Shown here piece after piece: positions 34,207 through 45,117 of a stretch of DNA of 64,000 bases. Under the pieces are notes generated by a model. That model was not told where the DNA came from. It ran no database searches and saw only the letters and a program-made list of their open reading frames with translations. The stretch's first letter is position 1. The number at the start of each line of letters is the position of its first letter. Source of the stretch: Tipula vernalis (lineage: Eukaryota > Arthropoda > Insecta > Diptera > Tipulidae); the NCBI GenBank assembly GCA_958295665.1, contig OY282560.1, positions 274,152,177 through 274,216,176 of the forward strand. Reading direction: 5' to 3'. A program made the position numbers and the translations under genes.

Positions 34207-34644
34207 CTCAGTTGACCATTGATCTATTTTACAAAAAAGTCGTACCATATAAATTTGTATTTCATTGGGCAATATTCGATGACCATTAACAGGCAATGGC
34301 AGAGATGTCTACGTGAATCGGAATATGCCAACACCTTTGTCTATATTTTTATAGATATTTCGTAGTGGGCATCATGTTAGCGCGACCCTCAGTTGATCAT
34401 TGATCTATTTTAAAAAAAAAGTCGTACCATATAAATTTTTATTTCATTGGCCAATATTCCAATATTCCAATAGTGGCCAATATTCAATAAATATGCCCAC
34501 TTTTAATCATTTTTGTGGTGTGCCTAAACTAATGATATTTTGGATTTAGCAATATGGTATTTAATGGGCATACCAGAGGCTAATTAATTCTGTCCTTTTA
34601 TTTATGTTTGTTTTGGTTATATTTATATATGTCTAATGATGGAT
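34207..34644. repeat. Decayed inner edge of the left MULE arm
   Basis: A ~70-bp block beginning CTCAGTTGACCATTGATC (34207) is repeated at about 34388 (181 bp later). At 34515-34590 a strongly diverged satellite monomer is recognisable (TGTGCCTAAACTAATGATATT, then GGGCATACCAGAGGCTAA). This is the pattern expected of an array whose edge escapes homogenisation. No gene. Confidence 0.75.
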
Positions 34645-35350
34645 TTAATTTTCAATACTTTCATATGCTAGCAAATGGGGAATTACTTTAGTAAATTTAG
34701 ATATCCTCTTTTGCATGATTATTTCATTTAAGTCATCATAAACGTCCCAATGTTGATTTTTATAGCAATAACATACATAATGAGCACCATTTGATATGTA
34801 ATTTACAAAGGATTTAATCTTAAATGCCTTGCTAAAAATATTTATTGTCGTGGGAATTTTTGTGATTTCAATTTGCTTAGTTGGATGTTGTAGTGGTTCA
34901 ACATAAATAAATATCGTATTATTAGCGAAAATATTTCGAGCGGCTGAATTATTTTTACAAAGAGAGCAAATGGGGTCATTTTCTTCTAAGCAACTTGGCA
35001 AGTTCTCCAATCCCATTTCTTCCAACTTAAATGGATTAACCGGTATATATTTCATAAAATCTAGTGTTGTATTATTGCAAGAATCACAACTTTAAACTTT
35101 TTGTATACTACTAAAAGTGTATGAATCAAGAATAAAATTTGATACGGTGGTGATGTTTGAAGAGCAGTCTCGCTTTAAACCATATAATTTTGTTATTACA
35201 GGAAAATCGAAATTTTGTTGCTGTATCAATTTGATTAGCTCGCAAAGCTTTAATTAATTTTGAAAAATCGTTACATACTGTCCCTGCCTCGAAGTTATTT
35301 AAATTTAAAATACAGCATGTAAACGCATCGAAAGCACACGTATAAAATAA
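34645..35350 (-). pseudogene. Ubiquitin-specific-protease-like protein of the MULE, broken
   Basis: The clean part is 35055-34645 (136 codons). It ends in a His/Asp box like that of C19 deubiquitinases: NGAHYVCYCYKNQHWDVYDD. A C-x2-C pair (CSLCK) precedes it. Upstream on the same strand, in a different frame at about 35320-35290, TCAFDAFTCCILNL could be the Cys box, with the linker broken by stops. The C19 assignment is by motif resemblance only and the Cys box is uncertain. It lies directly downstream of the transposase on the same strand and could have been its C-terminal domain or a second ORF. Confidence 0.5.
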
Positions 35351-37775
35351 TTTTCGCCGGTGACACTTCCATTTTGTAAAAATGCCATGGTCGAGCTTTC
35401 TTGATTTAAAATTAATTTAGTAGCACGTTTAGTGCAAGGCTCTGTTTCATTTTTATGCGACCCCTTATTTGAAATAGCCGTTTGTAACAAACTACTCCGT
35501 GCTTCAGGTGCTGTCATCGTATTTAATGATTTTATCATATGCTGACTAAAATTAGTTTTAGATTTTGGCGTAGAAGGAGAAAGACATATCGGTTTATTTT
35601 TTGCCCAACCTTCGCTAACGGCAAGAAGATGCGCCAATGGTTTTCCCTCTTCGGCTATTATCATTTTTTCTTTATTTTTATAGGTTTTGAAATGTATTTT
35701 AGGGATATTTAGTGAGAACCTATCGTATACAAATTCATTTCGTTTATATATTTCTTTAATAAATCGTAGAACTTTAATGGGTAACTTTCCTAATGTTAAG
35801 CTATGCCTGGTTCTTCGTTTCACAGTTGAAAAATAGTTTTCGACATGACTATTGCTTAATCTTTTCTTATGATACAAACGGGACCAAAAAGGAAGGTAAG
35901 TAATATACTTTTTTAAAAGCGTTGGATGGATGGATTCTCTTCATCAACGTCGTCTGAAACTTTTTTAAATTCTAAGAAATACGGACTTTGCATATATAAA
36001 GGTTTATTTAGTAGCCGCTTTTCATTGTCAAAAATATCAGATTTGCCTGGTTGACATTCCTGAAATGAAACTTCGTTTAATAAATCAACCGAATCTGTTT
36101 GTGCGCTCTTAACAATTGTACATAAAGCTGTTAAAGTATTAGCTGTCAAGTATTTAGACCTTAAGACGATCGTAAAATTTTTCCAAATATCTTTAATAAC
36201 TTCATAATTTTCTATTAAAAACAAGGATGCAAAGATTTCTTTTAAAAGTTTCACGTTGTTGTCACTTTGGTCGTATGATGCATTAAAATCGTTTGCAATA
36301 TTGTGCATGAGGTGTGAAACACATAAATGTAATTTCACCAAATTATCCGATTCTACAAAGTTTATTATATGATCATGTGTTACTTTAAGGTATTGTACAA
36401 TGTCCATTTTGTTAAAAGCCTCTAAAACTGAATTAATTTCTGCAAAACTTCCATCCGTGACTATAGTTTTAAAAACTGGCCAACATTTATATTGATGCTC
36501 AATTTCAATCCGATAAGATCTGAGCCACAATCCAATTGTATCTCTATTATGGCTAGAACTTACCATGTCCGTTAACGGAAATGGATCAGCAGGATCGGAT
36601 TCACTCACCTTCACTGGAACTACTAATGCATAGTACAATATATTAGCAAGGTTGCGGTTTGGAGGTCTAACTAAACCGCCCGTTGCATCCAAATAAGCAA
36701 TCAGTTTTTTAGACGGTTCACACTTAAGCAAACTGCGTAACATTCGAAATTGTATTTCGCTATAAGATATAACATAAAATGGTTTAAATGATAATTTTTG
36801 AAATAGCGCTGGGTTTACCAAAAGTTCCTTTTGTAAATCTAGAATATCATCAGAGTCATTATCTTGATCTCGCAACATATTTGATCGGACTTTCCTTAAA
36901 ACATTCATAGATTTTACTTCTGTGGTTTTAAACTTTTGCAAAAATAATTTATTTTCGTCTTTTACCATATTCTCAAATACTTCTACTTTTTGCTTGGAAA
37001 GTTGAATTTTGAATTCTTCTCTTTTCGAGCCTCTTATTTGCCTGGTTTTTAGGAACGTATGACTTTGAATCTGGCTTGTACTGTATACATTGAATACTCC
37101 ACATTTTAAATTGTTATTAAATAACTTAAATCTTCGACATCCATCATGCCCACAATAAGCCCTAATACAAATAACTTTTTTATTATAGTCGCAAGACTTT
37201 ATGTTTATTTGACATCCAGTTTTTGCTGTCAATAAATCTGATATTATGTTCGGATAAGTTTTCGAATTAAACTTGTTTGCATTTTCGCAATAATCGTCGA
37301 GCCAACCATCTACAACAATTTCGCCAATTTGTGATTTGAATCCAGCTGTTTGTTGCGTCCGTCGTACTTTTTTAAAAATAACGGGTTTAATTATTTTTGG
37401 TTCGAACAGATCATCTACATCAGAGTCCTGTCGTTTGATACTTGTAGGAGAATATTTTTTTGTTTCTTGCTGATTTGAATCTACAATTTGTTCTTTTTCT
37501 TCATTATTTTCTATAATTTTATCCACATAATATTTCTTTTGCACTTTGTCATAAAATCCGGTTTTAAAATTACCATTTTTCAATAATTTTATTAGGCAAA
37601 TTCTATTAGTATCCGAGCATTTTAATCCACTTATGGATTGACAGATCTTAAAAAATATTGAATTTTTGTCTGTACTTCCAAGTTTTAAATTTTCAAGATC
37701 AGAAGTAAAATTTAAAATGGTGTCCTGAAGTACAGAGTACTTAGACTCATCAAAGCAAAATTTTGCAAAAGGCAT
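35305..37775 (-). pseudogene. MULE (NOF-like) transposase, one frameshift
   Basis: ATG at 37775 opens 620 codons to 35913; a one-base shift in an A/T run near 35915-35925 connects to the next frame, which continues to 35305. Together about 820 residues, a normal size for NOF-type transposases. MULE-like catalytic pattern: first Asp in YLDATGGLVRPP (about residue 363), second in VTDGSFAEINSVLEAFN (about 441), a C-x2-H in LCVSHLMHN (about 485), and Glu in HVENYFSTVKRR (about 645). N-terminal Cys/His residues (AYCGHDGCRRF, about 215) may form a zinc site. The start lies about 130 bp from the innermost satellite monomer, so the promoter may be inside the right arm. Without the frameshift this looks like a recently active gene. 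Confidence 0.85.
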
Positions 37776-37906
37776 GTTAAATTTTGCCTAATCACCAAAC
37801 AAAATTTCAATTAAAATGTGTAAAATAAGCGACAAAATTAAAGCAGTAGTCAGAATAGTCAGATAAAAGCAAAAGTCAATAATGTAATAGCCAAATTTGT
37901 TTAAAA

Positions 37907-39455
37907 GTGCTATTGAGTTGTAAGACAAAGGCAATATTTCGGCCACTTGCAACATACCGATCATAGTGAAAATAGTATAATATTTAGCCCCTTGTATGCT
38001 CATTTTAAAACTATATAGCCCCAATACGAGAGATTTTTAGTTTTGGGACAGCATAATAAAAACTCATTAAAACTGGGTAAATGCTATTGAGTTATAAGAC
38101 AAAGCCAATATTTCGGCCACTTGCAACATACCGATCATCGTGAAAATAGGAAAATATTTAGCCCCTTGTATGCCCTTTGTAAAACTATATAGCCCCAATC
38201 CGAGAGATTTTTAGTTTTGGCACAGCATAATAAAAACTCATTAAAACTGGGTAAATGCTATTGAGTTATAAGACAAAGCCAATATTTCGGCCACTTGCAA
38301 CATACCGATCATCCTGAAAATAGTACAATATTTAGCCCCTTGTATGCTCATTTTAAAACTATATAGCCCCAATCCGAGAGATTTTTAGTTTTGGCACAGC
38401 ATAATAAAATCTCAATAAAACTGGGTAAATGCTATTGAGTTATAAGACAAAGCCAATATTTCGGCCACTTGCAACATACCGATCATCCTGAAAATAGGAA
38501 AATATTTAGCCCCTTGTATGCCCTTTGTAAAACTATATAGCCCCAATCCGAGAGATTTTTAGTTTTGGCACAGCATAATAAAAACTCATTAAAACTGGGT
38601 AAATGCTATTGAGTTATAAGACAAAGCCAATATTTCGGCCACTTGCAACATACCGATCATCCTGAAAATAGTACAATATTTAGTCCCTTGTATGCCCTTT
38701 GTAAAACTATATAGCCCCAATCCGAGAGATTTTTAGTTTTGGCACAGCATAATAAAATCTCATTAAAACTGGGTAAATGCTATTGAGTTATAAGACAAAG
38801 CCAATATTTCGGCCACTTGCAACATACCGATCATCCTGAAAATAGGAAAATATTTAACCCCTTGTATGCCCTTTGTAAAACTATATAGCCCCAATCCGAG
38901 AGATTTTTAGTTTTGGCACAGCATAATAAAAACTCATTAAAACTGGGTAAATGCTATTGAGTTGTAAGACAAAGGCAATATTTCGGCCACTTGCAACATA
39001 CCGATCATCGTGAAAATAGTACAATATTTAGCCCCTTGTATGCTCATTTTAAAACTATATAGCCCCAATCCAAGAGATTTTTAGTTTTGGCACAGCATAA
39101 TAAAAACTCATTAAAACTGGGTAAATGCTATTGAGTTATAAGACAAAGCCAATATTTCGGCCACTTGCAACATACCGATCATCCTGAAAATAGGAAAATA
39201 TTTAGCCCCTTGTATGCCCTTTGTAAAACTATATAGCCCCAATCCGAGAGATTTTTAGTTTTGGCACAGCATAATAAAAACTCATTAAAACTGGGTAAAT
39301 GCTATTGAGTTGTAAGACAAAGGCAATATTTCGGCCACTTGCAACATACCGATCATCGTGAAAATAGTACAATATTTAGCCCCTTGTATGCCCATTGTAA
39401 AACTATATAGCCCCAATCCGAGAGATTTTTAGTTTTGGCACAGCATAATAAAAAA
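37907..39455 (-). repeat. Right 174-bp satellite array, ~9 inverted copies
   Basis: Complement of the left array: landmark GATTTTTAGTTTTGGCACAG every 174 bp from about 38030 to 39437. The innermost monomer is the most diverged (for example GGGACAGC instead of GGCACAGC). A 78-codon reading frame over the first monomer (38024-37788) is satellite DNA, not a gene. Confidence 0.95.
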
Positions 39456-39737
39456 TGAAAATACTGTCATTTATTTTTAATACTGGTAATTATGAATTTT
39501 TTTTTAAACCAATTTGGTTTATAGAAGTACATATGTAACTAAAATATTTCATAATCATTTTTCTTTGTTTTTCATTGATTTTATTTTAATGAAATTATAT
39601 TTATTTTTATTAAATACAATAAAATCCTGGGCTGGGATAACTTCACACATGAGCATATGGTGCATAATTTTATTAGTATTGCCTGATTAAATTTTTTTAT
39701 TTTCTGGGATAAAATCCTGGGCTAACTTCACATGCCT
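39456..39737 (-). repeat. MULE right terminal repeat (282 bp)
   Basis: Inverted copy of 26982-27263 with one mismatch seen. Followed by the second copy of the 9-bp target duplication at 39738-39746. Confidence 0.95.
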
Positions 39738-40935
39738 ATAATAGACAACACAATTAAACTAATAAAGCATAATTCAAATCTCACCATCGAATCATTAAAC
39801 AAGAAGGCTGAATGCTGAAACGGAATTATTAAATGAATACTCCATCAGAGAAGAAAAAATTCGCTCGATATTAACCTCAACAATTGAACTGATGTTAATT
39901 CTAAAAAATTTGGAAGGCACGCAGCAAGCCTTACTTGAAGTGGTCCAGCACGCACACAAGAATTTATTGCATCCCTCATCACTTGCCCCCGCTTAATTAC
40001 AACAAGAGCTCGAATTAATCAAACGACACATACCAACAACCATAACCATACCTGGGCATGGCATCTATCTCCTTCACATATATCACAGCATGAGATTACG
40101 CAGTAGAGTAACCCAGAGCAACATCATAATAAAAATGACCATACCTCTATCCTTGCGCAGGACTATACCCTATTGGCAGTATTTCCAGTTGCTAATATTG
40201 TGCACAACAACACGCAGTCGTACATTACCACCAATTCGGAATACTTATCAGTAAATGATCACCGGAATCATTTTACATTACTAACAAGAGAAGAAGTGAA
40301 ACAATGCCAACGATTCCAAAATAACCGATTTTTATGTGAAATATCGCCAATTTAAAACGCAATGACTAACCAAAATCAATGCGAATTAGCGATCTCACAA
40401 CGAACAGCAAATCTCGAAAAGGCATGTACCATTAGGTCAGTTAAGATATCAAACCATTGGATTAAGCTCCATGCGACGAATCAGTGGATATACTACATTC
40501 CACATGAAACAACATTCGATGTTATATGGGGCCAAACCATTAAATCATTCAGTCTCCAAGGATCAGGGATATTAGAAATCAAGGCTGGATGCGTGCTGCG
40601 AGACACGAACTTATACATCGTCGCCATCGGTTCAGCTTCCAACCACATTAGCGAAACGTTCCGCAGACCACTCAGCACATTAAACGGAGCCAACAACTTA
40701 AGGACGTTCATCACACGGGTTCGAAATAAAACGATGGGATACGCTGAGCCTCAGTTCGTAAATCTTCAGGATGCCACGCAGCTGGAACAAGAAACACAAG
40801 TGGTTAGGGAAAAGGAAGGACGACTACATGAGGGGAATTTTCTTCATGTTCATCACTATATCATGATACACACAATTTTTTTGGATTGGTATAGCCATAT
40901 GTATTATTTGGGCCATCAATTATATTAAACAAAGG
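39738..40935 (+). pseudogene. Errantivirus-type env, C-terminal half, broken
   Basis: Continuation of the env interrupted at 26981. 39738-40170 is a helical heptad-rich region with frameshifts. 40173-40928 is one frame with a single TAA at 40353-40355 and contains the Cys-containing ectodomain. A frameshift near 40835 separates it from a hydrophobic membrane-anchor segment rich in Ile/Trp (about 40880-40915) that continues into a basic tail in another frame. Domain order fits a fusion subunit with a C-terminal anchor. Inactive. Confidence 0.75.
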
Positions 40936-41053
40936 CGAACAACGCGTCCACCCTCTTCACCTCTTCAACGTTCGGGAGCATGAAATCAGCAACGGCAGCC
41001 CCGGCATATGTTAAGTTTCACAGTATAACAATCTAAATGGCGGCCCGGGAATA

Positions 41054-41309
41054 TGTTGAGATCAACAGTGCAACAAAACACAATATTTTATGTCAACTCA
41101 TCAACACTACAACGTCCAATTTTTATATTTTTATCTAAGTTGCTGACAGTAGCATTTAATTGTATATAAAAGGTGAATATTAAATAAAATACAATAGAAT
41201 GAATTTAACTCTAATATTAACAACAAGTTGTTTATTCTCAATAACTAAATAGACCCCACCCGTGGTAATCTATTAGTTAACTGTAAATCAAGACAATATT
41301 AAATTTACA
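41054..41309 (+). repeat. Possible 3' LTR of the env-bearing element
   Basis: After env, a purine-rich GGCGGCCCGGGAATA (41039-41053) precedes TGTTGAGATCAACAG. A TATATAAAAG box (41163) and AATAAAATAC (41184) follow, and AAATTTACA (41309) could be the end. A second purine/GC-rich copy, CGGCAGCCCCGGCATATGTT, lies about 55 bp upstream. No 5' partner is in the window, so bounds are tentative. Confidence 0.4.
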
Positions 41310-41812
41310 ATTTAAGTACAAGAGTCTAATTAATAATCATAAAATATTATGATAAGGAACGAGCGATTCTGGGGGCTATTTGGGAATTAGATTCGTATAA
41401 GATTCATATTTGATTTAAATAAGGAACGAATGAATCTCTATTTTGGTTCTCAGCTCACCGAGAAATACTATGCAAATGTGACTAGATTTGTATGAAATTT
41501 TTCATCGAGCTGACAATCATAACAGGCTATAAGAAACGAATAACTCGATCACTTTCGAATCGAATTCCCAAATAGCGCCCCTGATTCAATTCAAATAAGA
41601 ATCTTATCTTGTATTCGCACAAGTTTTCAGAAATAGCCCCGTTGGAAGCGGATTTACACTTAAATCTTATTATTTGATTTCAACCTCCAATCTAATAAAT
41701 TAAAAAAAAAAAAAATAAATCAGCAATATACAAATAATATATTTTTATTATATTCAGCAATAAAAGCATTTCATATTACAAATGAAAATTTGGAAATTTA
41801 AGTTTTGCATTG
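41310..41812. other. Spacer; no gene recognised
   Basis: Contains AAGGAACGARYGATTCT twice and ATTCGAATC/GATTCAATTC words around 41355-41640 that look like the edges of a small repeat element reading outward (TGGGAATTAGATTCG near 41380 and CGAATTCCCAAATAG near 41561). No ORF. Confidence 0.4.
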
Positions 41813-42396
41813 TTACTTTTGCCGACTAAAGACGCTTCCGTAACACATTATTCCAACAAGGGGACTTGGCTGAGCATCTAAAAATTTCGTTGGTCGTTGA
41901 TATTGAACTCTTGAATCCTTGTAGGTCATCATGGCTTGCTCAGTTTCGATTTTTTCTTGTTCAGCCGCCAAGCCAGCTTGATGAGCCGTTAGTAAAATAT
42001 CTAAATAAACGTCAAATTCCTATAGCGAAAAATAACGATTAATTTAAACTTATTAAACATTTGATTTTAAACAATTTATATATGTACCACACTATCAGCT
42101 AATGGAGGAAGTGGTCCTGATGGTGGGGGATCATCAGTAAATGGATAAATAAAGCTACGATTTTCAGCTTGTACTAACAAAAACCACATATAATCATTCC
42201 GAATTTTCATCTCAGGAATTTCTTTATTCATCTGCTTAAATGTACTTATCCATTTTTTGCATCTTGTCCTTGTATCTTGAGGTAAAATTATCATTAACGG
42301 ATGCATTGATTCCAATGTTTTATCGAAAAACCATTTTAGTTGTTCCGGTGTTGCAGTGTCTTCTCGTTGAAAAGAACAATAGTTCGGATTACTCAT
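41813..42396 (-). CDS. Two-exon gene, 171 aa, likely host gene (DUF4485-like?)
   Basis: ATG at 42396. Exon 1 ends at 42088 (AGTGTG|GTACAT) and exon 2 runs 42019-41813 (acceptor CTATAG|GAATTTGAC). The junction is in phase and the joined frame has 171 codons and no break. The N-terminal 100 residues carry a helical domain with LKWFFDKTLESMHPL, CKKWISTFKQM and RNDYMWFLL, then a Pro-rich PFTDDPPPSGPLPPL. The pattern resembles the small DUF4485 domain as I remember it, but this is not certain. The C-terminal ~65 residues are Glu/Gln-rich and helical, then basic. No transposon ends surround it. Best candidate for an ordinary cellular gene here; function unknown. Confidence 0.65.
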
Positions 42397-43277
42397 ATTC
42401 GTTTTGATGATAAATTTGAATTACTACGATAAATTTAAGTTAAAAATAAATATTTTACTCAAATAAATTTCGAAATCTAATTGAAACTACACTAAAAATA
42501 TTTTGTTTGGCGCACGGGTAAATAGTTTTTGAATTGTTTTACAATTCAGCGCTAATTCGATTAGACGGAAGTTATAAAAATCTATAGTGATTTTTGAAAC
42601 GTAGTTTTCTGATTCCCCTAAGGCTGGTCTTAGACGTAACGTTTAGTTGCGCAACTACAACTGTGCAGCTGCAGACCATCGTTCAAGCCTAGACTTGTGC
42701 AAGTCAGCGCCTATAGACAATACAAACTATTGATGCAATTTTAGCTCAGTTTTGTCAATATATCATTGTTGAAACATGACCTCTGAAGATGAAGATCTTG
42801 TACTCTGAGAGTGATAATACCAGAAAAAAATTTATAAAGCAATTTACAAGGTGCTAACAAAAGATTATTTGCATGTCAATGAAATGTTTAGGGATTCTCC
42901 ATTATTTTTTGCTCCGCCATTATTTAATAACATATAGCTGACACCTCAAAATGTGTAAAAGCAAACCGAAAATTAAAAAAAAAAAAACACAAAGTTCCGC
43001 AGGCAAAAGCTAGCAGTTTTACTCTTACACGGTCAAGTAGACTTGCAACGAATGACTTATGTATGTTGAGCGATCAGTGACAGATGAGGCGTTATAGCAA
43101 CGTACATTATCACAAAATATAACACCAGCGTTGAGAAGCGCCACTTCAACCTTCGAAACCGCTGTTCGCGTTATCAGAACATATTAATAACAAAAACAAT
43201 TCGAATAACAGGACTTATATGAATACAAAAAACTTCGATTTAATTCTTTTTATTTTATACAAAATTACACGCACTAG
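42397..43277. other. Upstream region; unassigned
   Basis: No supportable ORF. 42600-42720 contains an unusual GC-richer stretch with a palindromic TAGTTGCGCAACTA (42645-42658) and CAGCTGCAG, possibly a transposon end. A short reading MTSEDEDLVL at 42777 is too short to assign. The promoter of the 42396 (-) gene should lie at the left end of this stretch. Confidence 0.4.
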
Positions 43278-43762
43278 TAGAGTAGAGTGGGGCACATTCG
43301 CCGTGGAGGCACATTCGCCACACCATTTTTAATTACTTTCCTAAAGGCTTAAAATTCTAAAAAAAGTACTGAACAACGGTTTTTTTGTTTCGAAAATATC
43401 CCAGATATTTCACAGTCGTAGTTCAACACGTGTGGAAAGTAGATGTAATTTCTTGTTTTTCCCTCTCTTTATGTAATAATAGAGGAGTATTACGTAAGGT
43501 GTTTTATTAAAGATTTTTTTACTTTTTGAGATTGTTTATGTGAATTCTAGTAAATATATATATTAGTTTTGAAGTGGAACTCTTGTGATTAATTAAATCA
43601 AAATACATAATTAAATTTTTAGTTCATTTGTAATTTACGGTAAATGGGGCACATTCGCCAACGTAGTATGGGGCAGTTTCGACATTGACGAATGTTCCCC
43701 ATATACTGACGAATCTGCCCCCATTAACTGGAAAATATTAACGTTTAATTTGAATTTATTAT

Positions 43763-45112
43763 GTGATCAGAATAATGGTACGAAATTACAAAAAAAAGAC
43801 TGTTAGGAACACTATAAGTGAAGAAGCCATCAAAAACGCAATATTAGATGTAATGAGGAAAATTGAAACGCCGACCAGTGCATCTTTAAAATACAACATT
43901 AAAAGAAGCACTCTAAATAGCAGAATTAAAAAAAAGCAGCATCGATTGATCCACTAGCCTTAGATACAAACTCTGATTCAGGTCATGAGTTGAGTGACGA
44001 TGGGGTTCAATTTAGATACTCTTCAAAATATGCCGTTAATCAAGTATTTACTAAACTTCAGGAAGAAGATATAGCCAACTATTTAAAAAAGTGTTCGAAG
44101 CTGCAATATGGTTTAAGTTATAAAGCTGCCCTGAGTTTTGCTTATCAGTTTGCTAAGCTTAATGATATTCCACGTCCATCATCATGGGATTCAAATAAAA
44201 CTGCGGGCAGAGACTGGCTTTTTAGCTACCTTAAAAGGAATCCTTCACTTTCTTTAAGAAAACCCTAAAAAACCAGCGTGGTACGTCTCAGAGGGTCCAA
44301 CAGAACTTCAGTGAATGATTTTTTTGAAAATTTAAAATCTTGCTTAAACAAATTTTCTTTTAGTGTAAAAGATATTTATAATTTGGACGAAACGGGGCTA
44401 AGCACCGTAATGGATCCCCCGAAAGTAAGTTCATTTTAGTAGTATATTATCTTAGTTCATTTTTAAAGATTATTGATTGTCGTATTTAGATCATTGCAGA
44501 AAAAGGACAACGCATCGTCTCTCAGGCTGTGTCGGGTGAACGTGGATCTCTCGTTACTCTAGTGGGAATTGTTAATGCTGCAGGTCGTCATATACCTCCT
44601 GCTTACATTTATCTTCGTATTCGAAGTAACGAACGATTTTCGATCGGGGCCGTAGCAGGATCGGTGGCATTCAACTCTAAGACTGGGTGGATAAATGCCG
44701 AAATTTTTGTCAATGTTTTGAGGCACATTCAAAGTCATCCAAGATGCTCCACTGACAATCCAATACTTTTACGGATGGATAATCACGTTTCCCATTGTTC
44801 TATTGAGTCAATTTTATATGGTCGGGAAAACGGTATCATAATGCTATCGTTTCCACCACATACATCGCACAAACTTCAACCGCTTGATGTGTCCGTTTTT
44901 GGCCCATTCAAAAAATATTGTAAAACATCGTTCAATGATTTTTTGACAACTAATCCGGGGAAAACAATCAACATTTACGATATTAGCCGATTGACTAAAT
45001 TGTCATTTTTAAAAGCATTCTCCCCAGAAAATATTATCAACGGATTTCTAGCGACAGGTATTTCTCCGTTTAACGGCATGATCTTTGCCGATGATGATTA
45101 TGTAGTCGAAGG
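43763..45112 (+). pseudogene. pogo-type transposase, N-terminal and DDD core
   Basis: First block 43763-43957: psq-type helix-turn-helix (EEAIKNAILDVMRKIETPTS, SLKYNIKRSTLNSRI). A one-base shift in an A run near 43930 leads into 43990-44423. That block contains the CENP-B-type HTH end (GRDWLFSYLKRNPSLSLRKP), a TAA at 44266-44268, then VNDFFENL and the first Asp in YNLDETGLSTV. A small intron with donor AAA|GTAAGT near 44426 and acceptor GTATTTAG near 44490 leads to 44491-45112. Catalytic Asp 2 is in LLRMDNHVSH (about 44778) and Asp 3 in LQPLDVSVFGPFKKYC (about 44885). The exon ends at GTCGAAG|GTAAGT. Normal family architecture with two disabling lesions. Confidence 0.88.
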
Positions 45113-45117
45113 TAAGT

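Larger units (their letters stand above)
26982..39737 (-). mobile_element. Foldback/NOF-like MULE, 12,756 bp with satellite arms
   Basis: Ends are AGGCATGTGAAGTTAGCCCA (26982) and its complement (to 39737), flanked by a 9-bp target duplication ATAATAGAC (26973-26981 and 39738-39746), the length typical of Mutator-like elements. Order from left: 282-bp terminal repeat, about 40 copies of a 174-bp satellite (27264-34206), a decayed repeat zone, two minus-strand coding regions (protease-like, then transposase), about nine inverted satellite copies (37907-39455), and the 282-bp repeat again. The architecture matches Drosophila FB/NOF: long inverted repeats made of tandem units, a 9-bp duplication, and a central NOF-like transposase. 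It splits an env gene. Confidence 0.93.

Noticed and set aside
37788..38024. 78-codon minus-strand ORF with hydrophobic segments
   Set aside because: Its first part is satellite sequence shared with all other monomers; the rest is leader of the transposase.
42600..43250. Possible non-autonomous Harbinger-like element
   Set aside because: A GC-richer, partly palindromic stretch and a short acidic peptide were seen, but no terminal repeats could be paired.
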